A program made the position numbers and the translations under genes. Positions 9,312 through 17,908 of a stretch of 64,000 nt of DNA are shown piece after piece (the stretch's first letter is position 1; each line of letters begins with the position of its first letter). The notes below the pieces were generated by a model. It had not been told where the DNA came from and ran no database searches. It worked only from the letters and a program-made list of their open reading frames with translations. The stretch comes from JBMNCR01 sp049366695 (lineage in GTDB: Bacteria > Bacillota > Clostridia > Eubacteriales > Alkalibacteraceae). The stretch spans positions 8,657 through 72,656 of the forward strand of contig JBMNCR010000119.1 in NCBI GenBank assembly GCA_049366695.1. The letters are read 5' to 3'.

Positions 9312-9757
9312 CCATTCCTTTCTTTCAATTTGTACATGATTTTTACTAAAGTTTCTAGAGAATTCTCTAAATCGAGTATATCTTTTTTTTCCAACTGTGC
9401 TACTTTTTTTGCAACATGTTCATTAAAGTCAGATTCAATTTTTCTTGCAATCCTTTTACCTTTATCAGTAAGAATTAATCCATATTTTCTTCTATCCTCA
9501 CTTATAGATATCCTCTCAATCAATTCCTTTTTTTCCAATCGATCAGCTACTGATGTAAATGATCCCTTATTAAGTCCTACTCTTTTGCTGTACTCCGTCA
9601 TAGGATCTCCTTCATAATTAAGAAGACACATCAAAGTTCTTTCTTCACTTATGCTTATTTTTATAGGAATATTTATCACACTACCTTCAAGTAATGTTCC
9701 AATAAACATAGGCAATAAATTCGCCAAATCTGCAATATTTTCTTCTGTAGTCGTCAT
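9308..9757 (-). CDS. MarR-family transcriptional regulator
   Basis: A 149-residue winged-helix regulator. MTEYSKRVGLNKGSFTSVAD is the recognition-helix region, EKKELIERISISEDRRKYGL is the wing with the usual D-R-R signature, and the C-terminal helices mediate dimerisation. It is the first gene of a two-gene operon with a MATE exporter, the common layout of a drug-responsive repressor that controls its own pump. AGGAGAGG precedes the ATG. A palindrome overlaps its promoter. Confidence 0.92.
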   Translation of the reverse strand: MTTTEENIADLANLLPMFIGTLLEGSVINIPIKISISEERTLMCLLNYEGDPMTEYSKRVGLNKGSFTSVADRLEKKELIERISISEDRRKYGLILTDKGKRIARKIESDFNEHVAKKVAQLEKKDILDLENSLETLVKIMYKLKERNG

Positions 9758-9782
9758 ATTATCCTCTCCTATATTTCATCTA

Positions 9783-9817
9783 GTTAGAATTCTAACATTT
9801 TGATACCTAATAGTCAA
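9783..9817 (-). promoter_or_regulatory. marR-MATE promoter with palindromic operator
   Basis: On the minus strand TTGACT (9817-9812) and TAGAAT (9794-9789) are 17 bases apart. The -10 box lies inside GTTAGAATTCTAAC (9783-9796), a perfect 14-base palindrome and a good candidate MarR operator. Confidence 0.75.
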
Positions 9818-10128
9818 TATTCTAAATAAATTCATTTTGCTTTTTTTTTACAAACATACTTGAAATATTATTATAATAAACAAAAAATTATACAAAGGTA
9901 CTTTAAATAAACTTCAATTCACTTTTATATAATATAGTGTTGAAATAATTATATTTGAAAAACGATTACGATAACTAATCTAATGCGAGGAATATATAGG
10001 CTATATAATAAAAATGGCTTCTTTGAAAGTTATAGTCTGACTCTCAAAAACATTATATCAACTATATATGAAGAATTAACGCTATTATACAAATCTAACT
10101 AAATAGTATTTCATTATCATTTTTTTAC
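9818..10128. other. intergenic region without a convincing gene
   Basis: An AT-rich stretch between the MarR promoter and the end of the TetR gene. The only open frame of note is 39 codons at about 9983 on the + strand, with no ribosome-binding site. Confidence 0.5.
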
Positions 10129-11190
10129 TTAATATAAGATAAAAAATGCAAAAGTATATCTCTTCTCATCTATACTATATCGAATATTCATTCTTTCTAA
10201 TGTCCTTAAAACATTAATATTAAGGTTCTCGAAATCTTCAAATATTTTCTGTACATTTAATGGATTACTCTTATTGATTATTGGTAGGAATTCTGTATTT
10301 GGAAGAATTTCTTTTATTGATTCATATAACACTTCACTTTTATTTTTAAATTCATTTAAGCAACTGAACAATTCTGGAATATTTAGGTAAGATGACAATT
10401 CATATGATTTTGTTAGTACTATCACTTTTGTATACTTATTTAGTAATTGTGACTCCACCCCATCGAATAAAATATTTCTAAAAAAATCTACTTTGAAATG
10501 ATCGTAAAATTCATATTCAATAATATCTGTTAAACTATTAGAAATAGAATCTTGTATAATAGTAAATTGTAATTTGTGGTAATGAACCATCTTAATAATA
10601 TCATTCATTTTATTAATAGATTCTTTAATATCTTCTTTGGAAGCTTGAAATAATAAATGAACAATATAGATTAAAAACTTATCAATACTATCTTCTGTTT
10701 GAGGCATTGAACCACGATATAAATTTGCTGTAAATTCTTTACTAAGACCTATAAAAGTATTAAATAGCAATATATATTCTGTTTCGTCTAACTGTTCATT
10801 TCTATAGTCACTAATCCGTTGCATGATTCCATTCATTGGGTCTGAAAAAATATTCCCTGTAACATCTTCTAAAATACAATCGTATATAAGTCTAAATAAT
10901 TTTTTATCTTTCATTAATGGAAGCATACTCAATTTATGAATAAGAATATGCATTTCTAAAATATTTAAATCTAAATTCAACTCATTAATAATAGCTTCAC
11001 TAGATTGATGATAGCTCTTCACAACTTGTGTAAGAAGATCCTTTTTATTCTTATAATGATGAAATATAACCGAATGTGAAATATTCAATTCTTTTGCAAT
11101 AGATTGAAGAGATGCATGATGATATCCGATTTCATAAAACATTTTTTTTGAAATTTGAAATATTTTCTGTTTTGTATCTAAATTTTCCAT
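10129..11190 (-). CDS. TetR-family regulator with an unusually long C-terminal region
   Basis: A 353-residue protein. The N-terminal 60 residues are a clear TetR DNA-binding domain (KQKIFQISKKMFYEIGYHHA, then QSIAKELNISHSVIFHHYKN). TetR proteins are normally about 190-220 residues; here an additional 140 or so residues follow the ligand-binding core and resemble nothing I recognise. The gene is divergent from an enoate-reductase-type flavoenzyme with a long inverted repeat between them, so it probably controls that gene and possibly itself. The start is an ATG at the expected distance from the helix-turn-helix. Confidence 0.82.
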   Translation of the reverse strand: MENLDTKQKIFQISKKMFYEIGYHHASLQSIAKELNISHSVIFHHYKNKKDLLTQVVKSYHQSSEAIINELNLDLNILEMHILIHKLSMLPLMKDKKLFRLIYDCILEDVTGNIFSDPMNGIMQRISDYRNEQLDETEYILLFNTFIGLSKEFTANLYRGSMPQTEDSIDKFLIYIVHLLFQASKEDIKESINKMNDIIKMVHYHKLQFTIIQDSISNSLTDIIEYEFYDHFKVDFFRNILFDGVESQLLNKYTKVIVLTKSYELSSYLNIPELFSCLNEFKNKSEVLYESIKEILPNTEFLPIINKSNPLNVQKIFEDFENLNINVLRTLERMNIRYSIDEKRYTFAFFILY

Positions 11191-11244
11191 AATTTTACCT
11201 CAAAGTTTTTTATCATTATAACATAATTATTATAAATAGATAAA

Positions 11245-11299
11245 GTTAATAGACTGTTGTATGTAAATAAATTGACAGCAGTCTATTAACTATGATAAT
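11245..11299 (+). promoter_or_regulatory. promoter with 46-bp inverted repeat (TetR operator)
   Basis: Arms GTTAATAGACTGTTGT (11245-11260) and ACAGCAGTCTATTAAC (11275-11290) are complementary except for one position. TTGACA at 11272-11277 overlaps the right arm, and GATAAT at 11294-11299 is a plausible -10 box 16 bases on. Binding here would block transcription of the flavoenzyme gene. Confidence 0.7.
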
Positions 11300-11360
11300 C
11301 TTTAAATTAACATAACAATATTCGGACTAATAAATTTATTGAAAATTGGAGGTAATACTT

Positions 11361-13274
11361 ATGAATGAAAAGTTTAACAAAGTTTTTAGCCCCATTCAAA
11401 TCGGAAATATGATAGTAAAAAATAGGATTGAAACATCTCCAGCCGCTCCAAGATTAGCTTCTGCCGAAGGCTTAGTTACTCCAGAGTTAATAGAATGGAC
11501 AAAAGAACTTGCTAAAGGAGGCGCTGGAATAGTTACTGTTGGTATATCTATGGTAACGCCACCATTTGACCATGCAAGCGGATACTGTGTTAATATGGGC
11601 ACAAATAATGTCATACCTGGACTTACTGTCTTAGCAGACGCAGTACATCGTTATGGAGCAAAAGCTTCTATTGAATTAGCAGGTTTTGCAATGGGACATG
11701 ATATGCCAGAAGAAGGCAAATCTCCAATTGATATGATGAGTCAAGAAGATATAAATAATTGGATCCAAATGTTTGTTGACTCAGCACAAAGAGCTTTAAT
11801 AGCTGGTATGGATATGATCCTAATACACGGAGGACATGGCATACTAGTAAGTAACTTTTTCTCTCCATTATTTAATCACAGAACAGATAAATATGGCGGT
11901 AGCATAGAAAACAGAGCTCGTTTTGCATGTGAATTATTTGATGCAATTAGAGCTAAAGTAGGCAATAAATTAGCCATAGAATTTCGATTAAGTGCCGCTG
12001 AACTTGTTCCCGGTGGTGTGGAGTTAGATGAAACAATAGAATTTATAAAAATAATACAGGATAAAATTGACTTGGTACACGTATCTGCTGGAATGCTATT
12101 AGATGATGAGTTAGTTCCTGTTACTACTCAACCTACATATTTTAAACGTGGATATAATGCACATTATGCAGCAAAGATTAAAAAGGCTGGCATAAAGATT
12201 CCTGTAACAACAGTAGGCTCCATTGATTTAGATTTAGCTGCTGAAATTATTAATAATGATGAAGCTGATATGTGTGCTATGATACGTACTGTAATTGCTG
12301 ATCCTCATAGTGTAAATAAAGCACGTATTGGAAAAGAAGAAGAAATTCGCCCTTGCATACGATGTGTACTTTGTTTAAATCGTACCCATGGCATGGACGG
12401 CATTAGGGTTGCTTGTGCTGTAAATCCTAAAGCTGGTCGTGAATTAGAACTAAAATACGAACCAAAGATTGCTGACACAAAGAAAAAAGTCGTAGTAATA
12501 GGTGGCGGACCAGCAGGAATGCAAGCAGCTATAACATCTGCTGACTGTGGACACGATGTCATACTATTTGAAAAAGAAGATTATTTAGGAGGAACATTAA
12601 ATTTAGCAGTCTCTCCAGAATTTAAGGCAGATTTAAAAGCTTATTTAAAGTGGGCTATTAAAATGACTAGCAAACATCCTCGTATAAAATTAAGATTAGC
12701 CACAGAAGCAACCCCTGAAAAAGTATTATCAGAATCACCAGATGCATTAATCGTGGCAATTGGAGCAGAGAGTAATATACCTCCTATCCCTGGTTTAGAT
12801 GGTGATAACGTTGTCTGGGTGGGAGATGTAGAAGGAGGAAGAGTGCAAGTTGGAGACAATATCATTATAGCCGGAGGTGGCTTAACAGGTTGTGAAACTG
12901 CTTTAGATTTAGCGAGAAAAGGTAAAAAAGTTTCAATTATTGAAATGGTAGATGAAAAAAGCATGCTTGCAGTATCTCCAGTTCCAATGACAGCCATGTT
13001 ACAGCTACTTAAAAAAGAAAACGTAACCATTATGTCTAGTCATAAATTAATTAAAGCAAAAGAAAATTCTGTTATAATTGAGGGTGCTGAAGAAAGCAAA
13101 GAATTGGACTTTGACACATTAATAGTTTCCTTGGGAGTAAAACCTAAAACATTAGAAGCTAACAAATTTGCAAATTTAGTTGATGAAGTAATCTGTATTG
13201 GAGATTGTAATACTAATAGAGGAACATTATACACAGCTACTACTTCTGGATTTAACGCAGGAATAGATATCTAA
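11361..13274 (+). CDS. enoate reductase-type NADH:flavin oxidoreductase (Fe-S/FMN/FAD)
   Basis: A 637-residue enzyme of the 2,4-dienoyl-CoA reductase/2-enoate reductase family. Residues 1-330 are an OYE-like FMN-binding barrel (PIQIGNMIVKNRIETSPAAP; RTDKYGGSIENRARF). A 4Fe-4S site follows (CIRCVLCLNRTHG, then VACAVNP). Residues about 375-637 carry FAD- and NAD-binding folds (VVVIGGGPAGMQAA; IIIAGGGLTGCETALDLARK). Such enzymes reduce activated C=C bonds of enoates, dienoyl-CoA or steroid/bile-acid intermediates; the substrate cannot be told here. GGAGGT precedes the ATG; an in-frame TTG at 11346 lies within the SD. Regulation is probably by the divergent TetR gene. Confidence 0.88.
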   Translation: MNEKFNKVFSPIQIGNMIVKNRIETSPAAPRLASAEGLVTPELIEWTKELAKGGAGIVTVGISMVTPPFDHASGYCVNMGTNNVIPGLTVLADAVHRYGAKASIELAGFAMGHDMPEEGKSPIDMMSQEDINNWIQMFVDSAQRALIAGMDMILIHGGHGILVSNFFSPLFNHRTDKYGGSIENRARFACELFDAIRAKVGNKLAIEFRLSAAELVPGGVELDETIEFIKIIQDKIDLVHVSAGMLLDDELVPVTTQPTYFKRGYNAHYAAKIKKAGIKIPVTTVGSIDLDLAAEIINNDEADMCAMIRTVIADPHSVNKARIGKEEEIRPCIRCVLCLNRTHGMDGIRVACAVNPKAGRELELKYEPKIADTKKKVVVIGGGPAGMQAAITSADCGHDVILFEKEDYLGGTLNLAVSPEFKADLKAYLKWAIKMTSKHPRIKLRLATEATPEKVLSESPDALIVAIGAESNIPPIPGLDGDNVVWVGDVEGGRVQVGDNIIIAGGGLTGCETALDLARKGKKVSIIEMVDEKSMLAVSPVPMTAMLQLLKKENVTIMSSHKLIKAKENSVIIEGAEESKELDFDTLIVSLGVKPKTLEANKFANLVDEVICIGDCNTNRGTLYTATTSGFNAGIDI

Positions 13275-13332
13275 CCGAAAATTTCATTTATGATATACAT
13301 AACATAATCATAGTAATTAATAAATCATAAAC

Positions 13333-13399
13333 TACTCTTTCTTAACAATAATTCTTTAGATAGATAACTCTATTTAAAGTTATAAGAAAGAGTATTTTT
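13333..13399 (+). terminator. terminator after the enoate reductase gene
   Basis: TACTCTTTCTTA at 13333-13344 pairs with TAAGAAAGAGTA at 13383-13394, followed by a T run. The long loop of about 38 bases contains a weaker internal stem. Confidence 0.7.
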
Positions 13400-13530
13400 A
13401 CGCAAAAATTACGGTTATCTCTTAAACTAATCTTCCTAACAAATTTTTAAATTTTATTTGATTATGTTTTATAGTATTGAACAGAATTATTTGTTACAAT
13501 TAGGCTAAAATACTAGTAGGTGATAGAGAA

Positions 13531-14826
13531 ATGAGGATTTTAGTTGTAGATGATGAAATATTTAATATAACTGTAGCAAAAGACATTTTAGCTAGTGAGT
13601 TCTCAGAATTAGATAAAGATTTTTGCATGGACCCTCAACAAGTATTGTCATTACTTTTTGAAAAAGAATACGATATTATACTTCTTGATATCATTATGCC
13701 TAAAATGAATGGTATTGAGGTATTAAAACAAATTAGAAAGATAAAACGTTTTTGTGATATACCGATTATAATGCTTACATCTGTTGATGATAAAGTTAGC
13801 TTTAAAAAGTGTTTCGAATATGGAGCTAAAGACTATATTTCAAAACCTATTGATATTATTGTATTTAATGCTAGATTAAGATCTGCTTTACAAAACAGAT
13901 CCAATATTTTATCATTAAAGAAACTTCTACTAACAACCCAGCAACAAAACAAAGAATTAGCTAATTTGAATAATCAATTAGAAGAAACTAAATTTCACAT
14001 GATTCAAAAGGAAAAATTAATATCCATTGGTGAATTAGCAGCTGGCGTTGCCCATGAAATCAACAACCCTATGGGATATATAAGTTCTAATCTAGAAACA
14101 TTAAGTAAGTACGTAAAAAAAATAAGCGATGCAACCTATGAATTTCGTGATTTTATACTAAATAGCGATGTTGATATTTATGTTTCAGAAAAATTTGAAG
14201 CCATAGGAAAAAAATATAAAACTGATTTTATCTTAGACGATATCGGTGATTTGTTGGCTGAATCTAAAGAGGGTGCTGTTAGAGTCACTCGAATAGTAGA
14301 TAGCTTGCGAAATTTTTCTCGAGGTGGTGAAGAAGATAAGAAGCTGACCTATCCTTTTTCGGAAATTATCAATGAGGTCCTACTTATTACTAGAAACGAA
14401 TCAAAATATGTAGCTGATATTCAAGAATCTTTTGACCCTGATTTAGATATATATTGTAACAAAATACAAATACAGCAAGTACTTATTAATTTAATTGTAA
14501 ACTCTGTTTATGCAATAAAAAATAAACAAAATTCTAATGAACGTGGCTTAATTCTGGTAGAGTCTTTTATTAAGAATAATTATACTGTACTTAAAATCTC
14601 AGATAATGGCAATGGCATACCAGAAAAAATAATGACTAAAATTTTCGATCCTTTCTTTACCACAAAAGAAGTAGGTAGTGGCACTGGATTAGGCTTAAGT
14701 ATCTCATATGATATTATTCACCATAAACATCATGGAAAAATATTTGCAACATCAAACCCCGACAGTGGTACAGTTTTTGAAATTCATTTACCTTTAATTA
14801 ATAAGAATACTGAGGTTGAACAATGA
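13531..14826 (+). CDS. receiver-histidine kinase hybrid sensor protein
   Basis: A 431-residue soluble protein. Residues 1-120 are a response-regulator receiver domain (ILVVDDE; phospho-acceptor Asp53 in LLDIIMPKMNG). A coiled-coil linker leads to a HisKA domain with His175 in GELAAGVAHEINNPMGYISS, and a C-terminal HATPase with DNGNGIPEKI and GSGTGLGLSISYD. No membrane segment is present, so input must come through the receiver or a partner. It is the first gene of a three-gene operon of receiver proteins; the next gene overlaps it by 4 bases (ATGA). Confidence 0.9.
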   Translation: MRILVVDDEIFNITVAKDILASEFSELDKDFCMDPQQVLSLLFEKEYDIILLDIIMPKMNGIEVLKQIRKIKRFCDIPIIMLTSVDDKVSFKKCFEYGAKDYISKPIDIIVFNARLRSALQNRSNILSLKKLLLTTQQQNKELANLNNQLEETKFHMIQKEKLISIGELAAGVAHEINNPMGYISSNLETLSKYVKKISDATYEFRDFILNSDVDIYVSEKFEAIGKKYKTDFILDDIGDLLAESKEGAVRVTRIVDSLRNFSRGGEEDKKLTYPFSEIINEVLLITRNESKYVADIQESFDPDLDIYCNKIQIQQVLINLIVNSVYAIKNKQNSNERGLILVESFIKNNYTVLKISDNGNGIPEKIMTKIFDPFFTTKEVGSGTGLGLSISYDIIHHKHHGKIFATSNPDSGTVFEIHLPLINKNTEVEQ

Positions 14827-16016
14827 AAAAAATTCTTTTTGTAGATGATGAAAAAGAAATATTAAGAGCATTAAATAGAGCCTTTTTTGACAAACCTTAC
14901 GAAACAATTTTTGCTGCTAGTGGTGACGAAGCTTTAGATCTGCTAAGCAAAAATACAATTGATATGGTAATAACTGATATGAGAATGCCTGGGATGGATG
15001 GGTATTCGCTACTAAAAACAATTAAAGCAAAATACCCTCATATTTTAAGAGTTATTTTAAGTGGTTATTCTGAAGATCTCATTTTAATAAAATCTCTAAA
15101 AGAAAACGTTGCTAAATTATATATGTATAAACCATGGAATAATGATGAATTAGAGAAAATCATAACCAATCTTTTTGAAACAGAGTATTTTTTGAAAAAG
15201 AATAATATATTTGATACTCTAAATAATTTTGGAAACATTCCAACAATAGAATCAAGTTATTTATCCTTGATCAAAATGATTGATGACGGAGAAGACACAA
15301 ATATAATTGTTAAAAAAATTGAAAAAGATCAAGCTCTTACATTGAATATATTACGGATTGCAAATTCTGCGTACTACAACTTAAAAGCTATATCTATATT
15401 TAAGGCTGTTACTTATCTGGGAGTCAATAATATTCGCAATATTATTCAAGCTACAGCAATATTAGAAAGCATCATTATTGATAAAAAAATAATACGGTAT
15501 TTCGAAGTATTGTGGGATCATAGTTATAAAACCACAACTATACTTAACCTAATTAACAGAAAATATATAAAAAACAAGAACTTTGATATCTTTTTTACGG
15601 CTGGGCTATTACATAATATAGGAATTGTCATTATGTTGATGCTCTATAAGGATAAGTATTGCCAATTTCTCCGAGACAATACTCGTATTTTAGGTATAGA
15701 AACAAATGAATTAGAAATTGATATGTTCGGACATACTCATAACCAATATGGAGGATTTATGTTGAAATGGTGGGACATACCGTTTCCTATCGTCGAAGCA
15801 GCATTATATTATCATACCCCTATGTTAGATACGATTATTAATAAAGACTTAGTCAAAGCAGTATATATAGCAAATTATTATGCTGTATTAAACGTAGGCT
15901 TAAGATATGAAACGGATCTTAATCTTGATGTTTTAAAGGATTTAGGTATACAAAAAGATATATTTGAAAAAGAACTGGAAGAATTTCTTATGGGAGATGA
16001 AAATAATAATGGATAA
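14823..16016 (+). CDS. response regulator with receiver and HDOD domains
   Basis: A 397-residue protein. Residues 1-120 are a receiver domain (ILFVDDEKEI; Asp in MVITDMRMPGMDGYSLL; Lys in KPWNNDELE). Residues about 140-330 are an HDOD domain, a catalytically inactive HD relative (LTLNILRIANSAYYNLKAIS, TYLGVNNIRNII, TAGLLHNIGIVIM). REC-HDOD proteins usually act in signalling output with kinases or cyclic-di-GMP circuits. It overlaps the upstream kinase gene by 4 bases and the downstream receiver gene by 8, so all three should be made together. Confidence 0.9.
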   Translation: MKKILFVDDEKEILRALNRAFFDKPYETIFAASGDEALDLLSKNTIDMVITDMRMPGMDGYSLLKTIKAKYPHILRVILSGYSEDLILIKSLKENVAKLYMYKPWNNDELEKIITNLFETEYFLKKNNIFDTLNNFGNIPTIESSYLSLIKMIDDGEDTNIIVKKIEKDQALTLNILRIANSAYYNLKAISIFKAVTYLGVNNIRNIIQATAILESIIIDKKIIRYFEVLWDHSYKTTTILNLINRKYIKNKNFDIFFTAGLLHNIGIVIMLMLYKDKYCQFLRDNTRILGIETNELEIDMFGHTHNQYGGFMLKWWDIPFPIVEAALYYHTPMLDTIINKDLVKAVYIANYYAVLNVGLRYETDLNLDVLKDLGIQKDIFEKELEEFLMGDENNNG

Positions 16017-17064
16017 AAACTACAATGTACTTTTTGTTGATGATGAACCCAATATCTTAAACTCAATTAAACGTGGATTACTTGAAGAAAAATATAATAA
16101 ATATTTTGCAACTGGTGGTAAAAAAGCTTTGGAAATCATGGCTAAAATTCCTATATCTGTTGTTGTAACAGATATGAGGATGCCAGAAATGAATGGGTTA
16201 ACACTTCTAAAAATTGTCAAAGAAAAGTACCCAGATACTGTTAAAATCATTTTATCTGGTTATGCTCAAATACAACAAGTGTTAGCTACAATAAATCAGG
16301 TAGACGTCTATAAATTTATTACTAAACCTTGGGATATGGAAAATGATTTTATAGATGTTATTCGTTCTGCTCTAGAACAATATCGTCTAAAAGAAGAAAA
16401 AGAGACACTAAAACATGATTTAGAGAAAAAAAATATAGCATATCAGAATATATTGAAACATATTGAATCAGTTATTACATTGTCAAAAAGTAATACCGAA
16501 CTCCTAGGTAAAATTGGCACAAAACTATGCGATGATCTATCTTCTAAAATTAGTGAAAATATAGATCAAGATTATCTATTAATTAACCTCCAACAATTTT
16601 CAAAAATATTTAAAGCGCTCACAACAAACATAAGTGCAGGTACCAAAACTGTTTTATTAGATGATTTTATTTCATCTTTAATGCAAACAATCAAGGATGA
16701 AGGAAACATTAAAATTTTTGATGTTGATAATAGAATTAGTAAAGATACACGGATTAATATGAATATACCTCTATTTCGTGCAATAATTCTTTTTTCTGTA
16801 GAAGTGATATCACAACATAAAGATTACTTAATGCTTATTATTAAAAAGGATATTATAGAAGAGAATAATATTGAATTAACATTTTTGTTTAGTAATACTA
16901 AACAAAATGAAAAAATTAATTCATTAATTTCAAATGATTTTATTATAGATAACATGAATACTGCATTACCTGAAATTTTTGAATATCTAAAGGGTTCTTA
17001 TGTATGTACACACATTGAAAACAATATTGCAGAAAAATTCATAATTCCTGAATATCAGATATAA
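16009..17064 (+). CDS. response regulator with receiver domain and unassigned C-terminal region
   Basis: A 351-residue protein. Residues 1-125 are a receiver domain of the RpfG-like subtype (VLFVDDEPNILNSIKRGL; VTDMRMPEMNGLTLL; YKFITKPWD). A coiled coil follows (residues about 130-160), then a region with helices like a histidine phosphotransfer/dimerisation core and a possible degenerate ATPase-like fold. No HD-GYP, GGDEF or DNA-binding motif is visible. The ATG at 16009 is preferred because it overlaps the previous stop; an upstream in-frame ATG at 15964 lies inside the HDOD gene. It is the last gene of the operon. Confidence 0.8.
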   Translation: MDKNYNVLFVDDEPNILNSIKRGLLEEKYNKYFATGGKKALEIMAKIPISVVVTDMRMPEMNGLTLLKIVKEKYPDTVKIILSGYAQIQQVLATINQVDVYKFITKPWDMENDFIDVIRSALEQYRLKEEKETLKHDLEKKNIAYQNILKHIESVITLSKSNTELLGKIGTKLCDDLSSKISENIDQDYLLINLQQFSKIFKALTTNISAGTKTVLLDDFISSLMQTIKDEGNIKIFDVDNRISKDTRINMNIPLFRAIILFSVEVISQHKDYLMLIIKKDIIEENNIELTFLFSNTKQNEKINSLISNDFIIDNMNTALPEIFEYLKGSYVCTHIENNIAEKFIIPEYQI

Positions 17065-17243
17065 ATCTCTTATTCATGTAATGTGATAATCAAAAACTGT
17101 TGATATACGTGTAGTATATTATAATAAAGCAATGATATGTTTATTGTATATTTCTACTTTTTGCAAACAATTTTAAAACTAACCTGTTTTCAATAATCTA
17201 AATAATTGCAAATAGGTCTCTGCAACAAATATTTTACATAGCA

Positions 17244-17277
17244 AATAAAACCATCTTTTGATGGTTTTAAAATTTTC
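17244..17277. terminator. bidirectional terminator
   Basis: AAAACCATC (17247-17255) pairs with GATGGTTTT (17260-17268), flanked by A and T runs on both sides. It lies between the convergent receiver operon and the SOD-like gene. Confidence 0.75.
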
Positions 17278-17294
17278 ACATTTTTTATTTGTAT

Positions 17295-17885
17295 TTAGTG
17301 CTTATTTATCGCTTCAATAAACCGCTTATCTACAATATCCCAATTGACTGTATTCATTATTACATCTAAGTATTCTTTTCTATTAATACCAAATTGCAGT
17401 GCATAAGCATGTTCATATACGTCTATTATCAACAAGGGATATGAACTCCAGATTAGTCCTTTATCATGAATATCTTGCCCATATATATGTAATCTGCAAT
17501 CTACAGGTTCCCATGCCAATACTACCCATCCTCTCATGGAGAGCGCTATATTTTTAAATCTTATTAACCATTCTTCAAAACTTCCATAGTTGTTATTTAT
17601 ACATTGAATAATTGATCCTTTTTGTTCTTTACCACACCCAGTAATATTTTCAAAATACAATTCATGGAGTTTTATTCCGTTTAATGCATAACTCTCCCCT
17701 AGTTTTAAACTTCTAATATCACTATAAGTAGAATTAGGTTTATTTAACTCTAAATTCATATTTAATAATGACCATATTTCGTTTAATTTATTTACATACC
17801 CTTCGTATATAATATAATGTTGCTTTATCATATTTTCATTTATTCCTGAAACTGTTGAAAAGTCATATTGTTTTGGAATAATCAT
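17295..17885 (-). CDS. Fe/Mn superoxide dismutase-like protein
   Basis: A 196-residue protein with the Fe/Mn-SOD fold. Candidate metal ligands are all present: His in MIKQHYIIYEGYVNKL, His in NGIKLHELYFENI, and Asp and His in LLIIDVYEHAYALQFG; RGWVVLAWEP corresponds to the core strand of the family. The sequence diverges from housekeeping SODs, and relatives next to spore genes are common in sporulating Clostridia; activity is not certain. An ATG at 17885 with GGTGGGGA is preferred to the in-frame TTG at 17903. It starts 24 bases after the end of the SPOCS/LysM gene, so the two are probably cotranscribed. Confidence 0.85.
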   Translation of the reverse strand: MIIPKQYDFSTVSGINENMIKQHYIIYEGYVNKLNEIWSLLNMNLELNKPNSTYSDIRSLKLGESYALNGIKLHELYFENITGCGKEQKGSIIQCINNNYGSFEEWLIRFKNIALSMRGWVVLAWEPVDCRLHIYGQDIHDKGLIWSSYPLLIIDVYEHAYALQFGINRKEYLDVIMNTVNWDIVDKRFIEAINKH

Positions 17886-17908
17886 CTTTTCCCCACCAAT
17901 CAAGAGGC

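Noticed and set aside
9983..10101. A 39-codon open frame in the MarR-TetR intergenic region
   Set aside because: There is no ribosome-binding site and no sign of codon constraint; it is unlikely to be translated.
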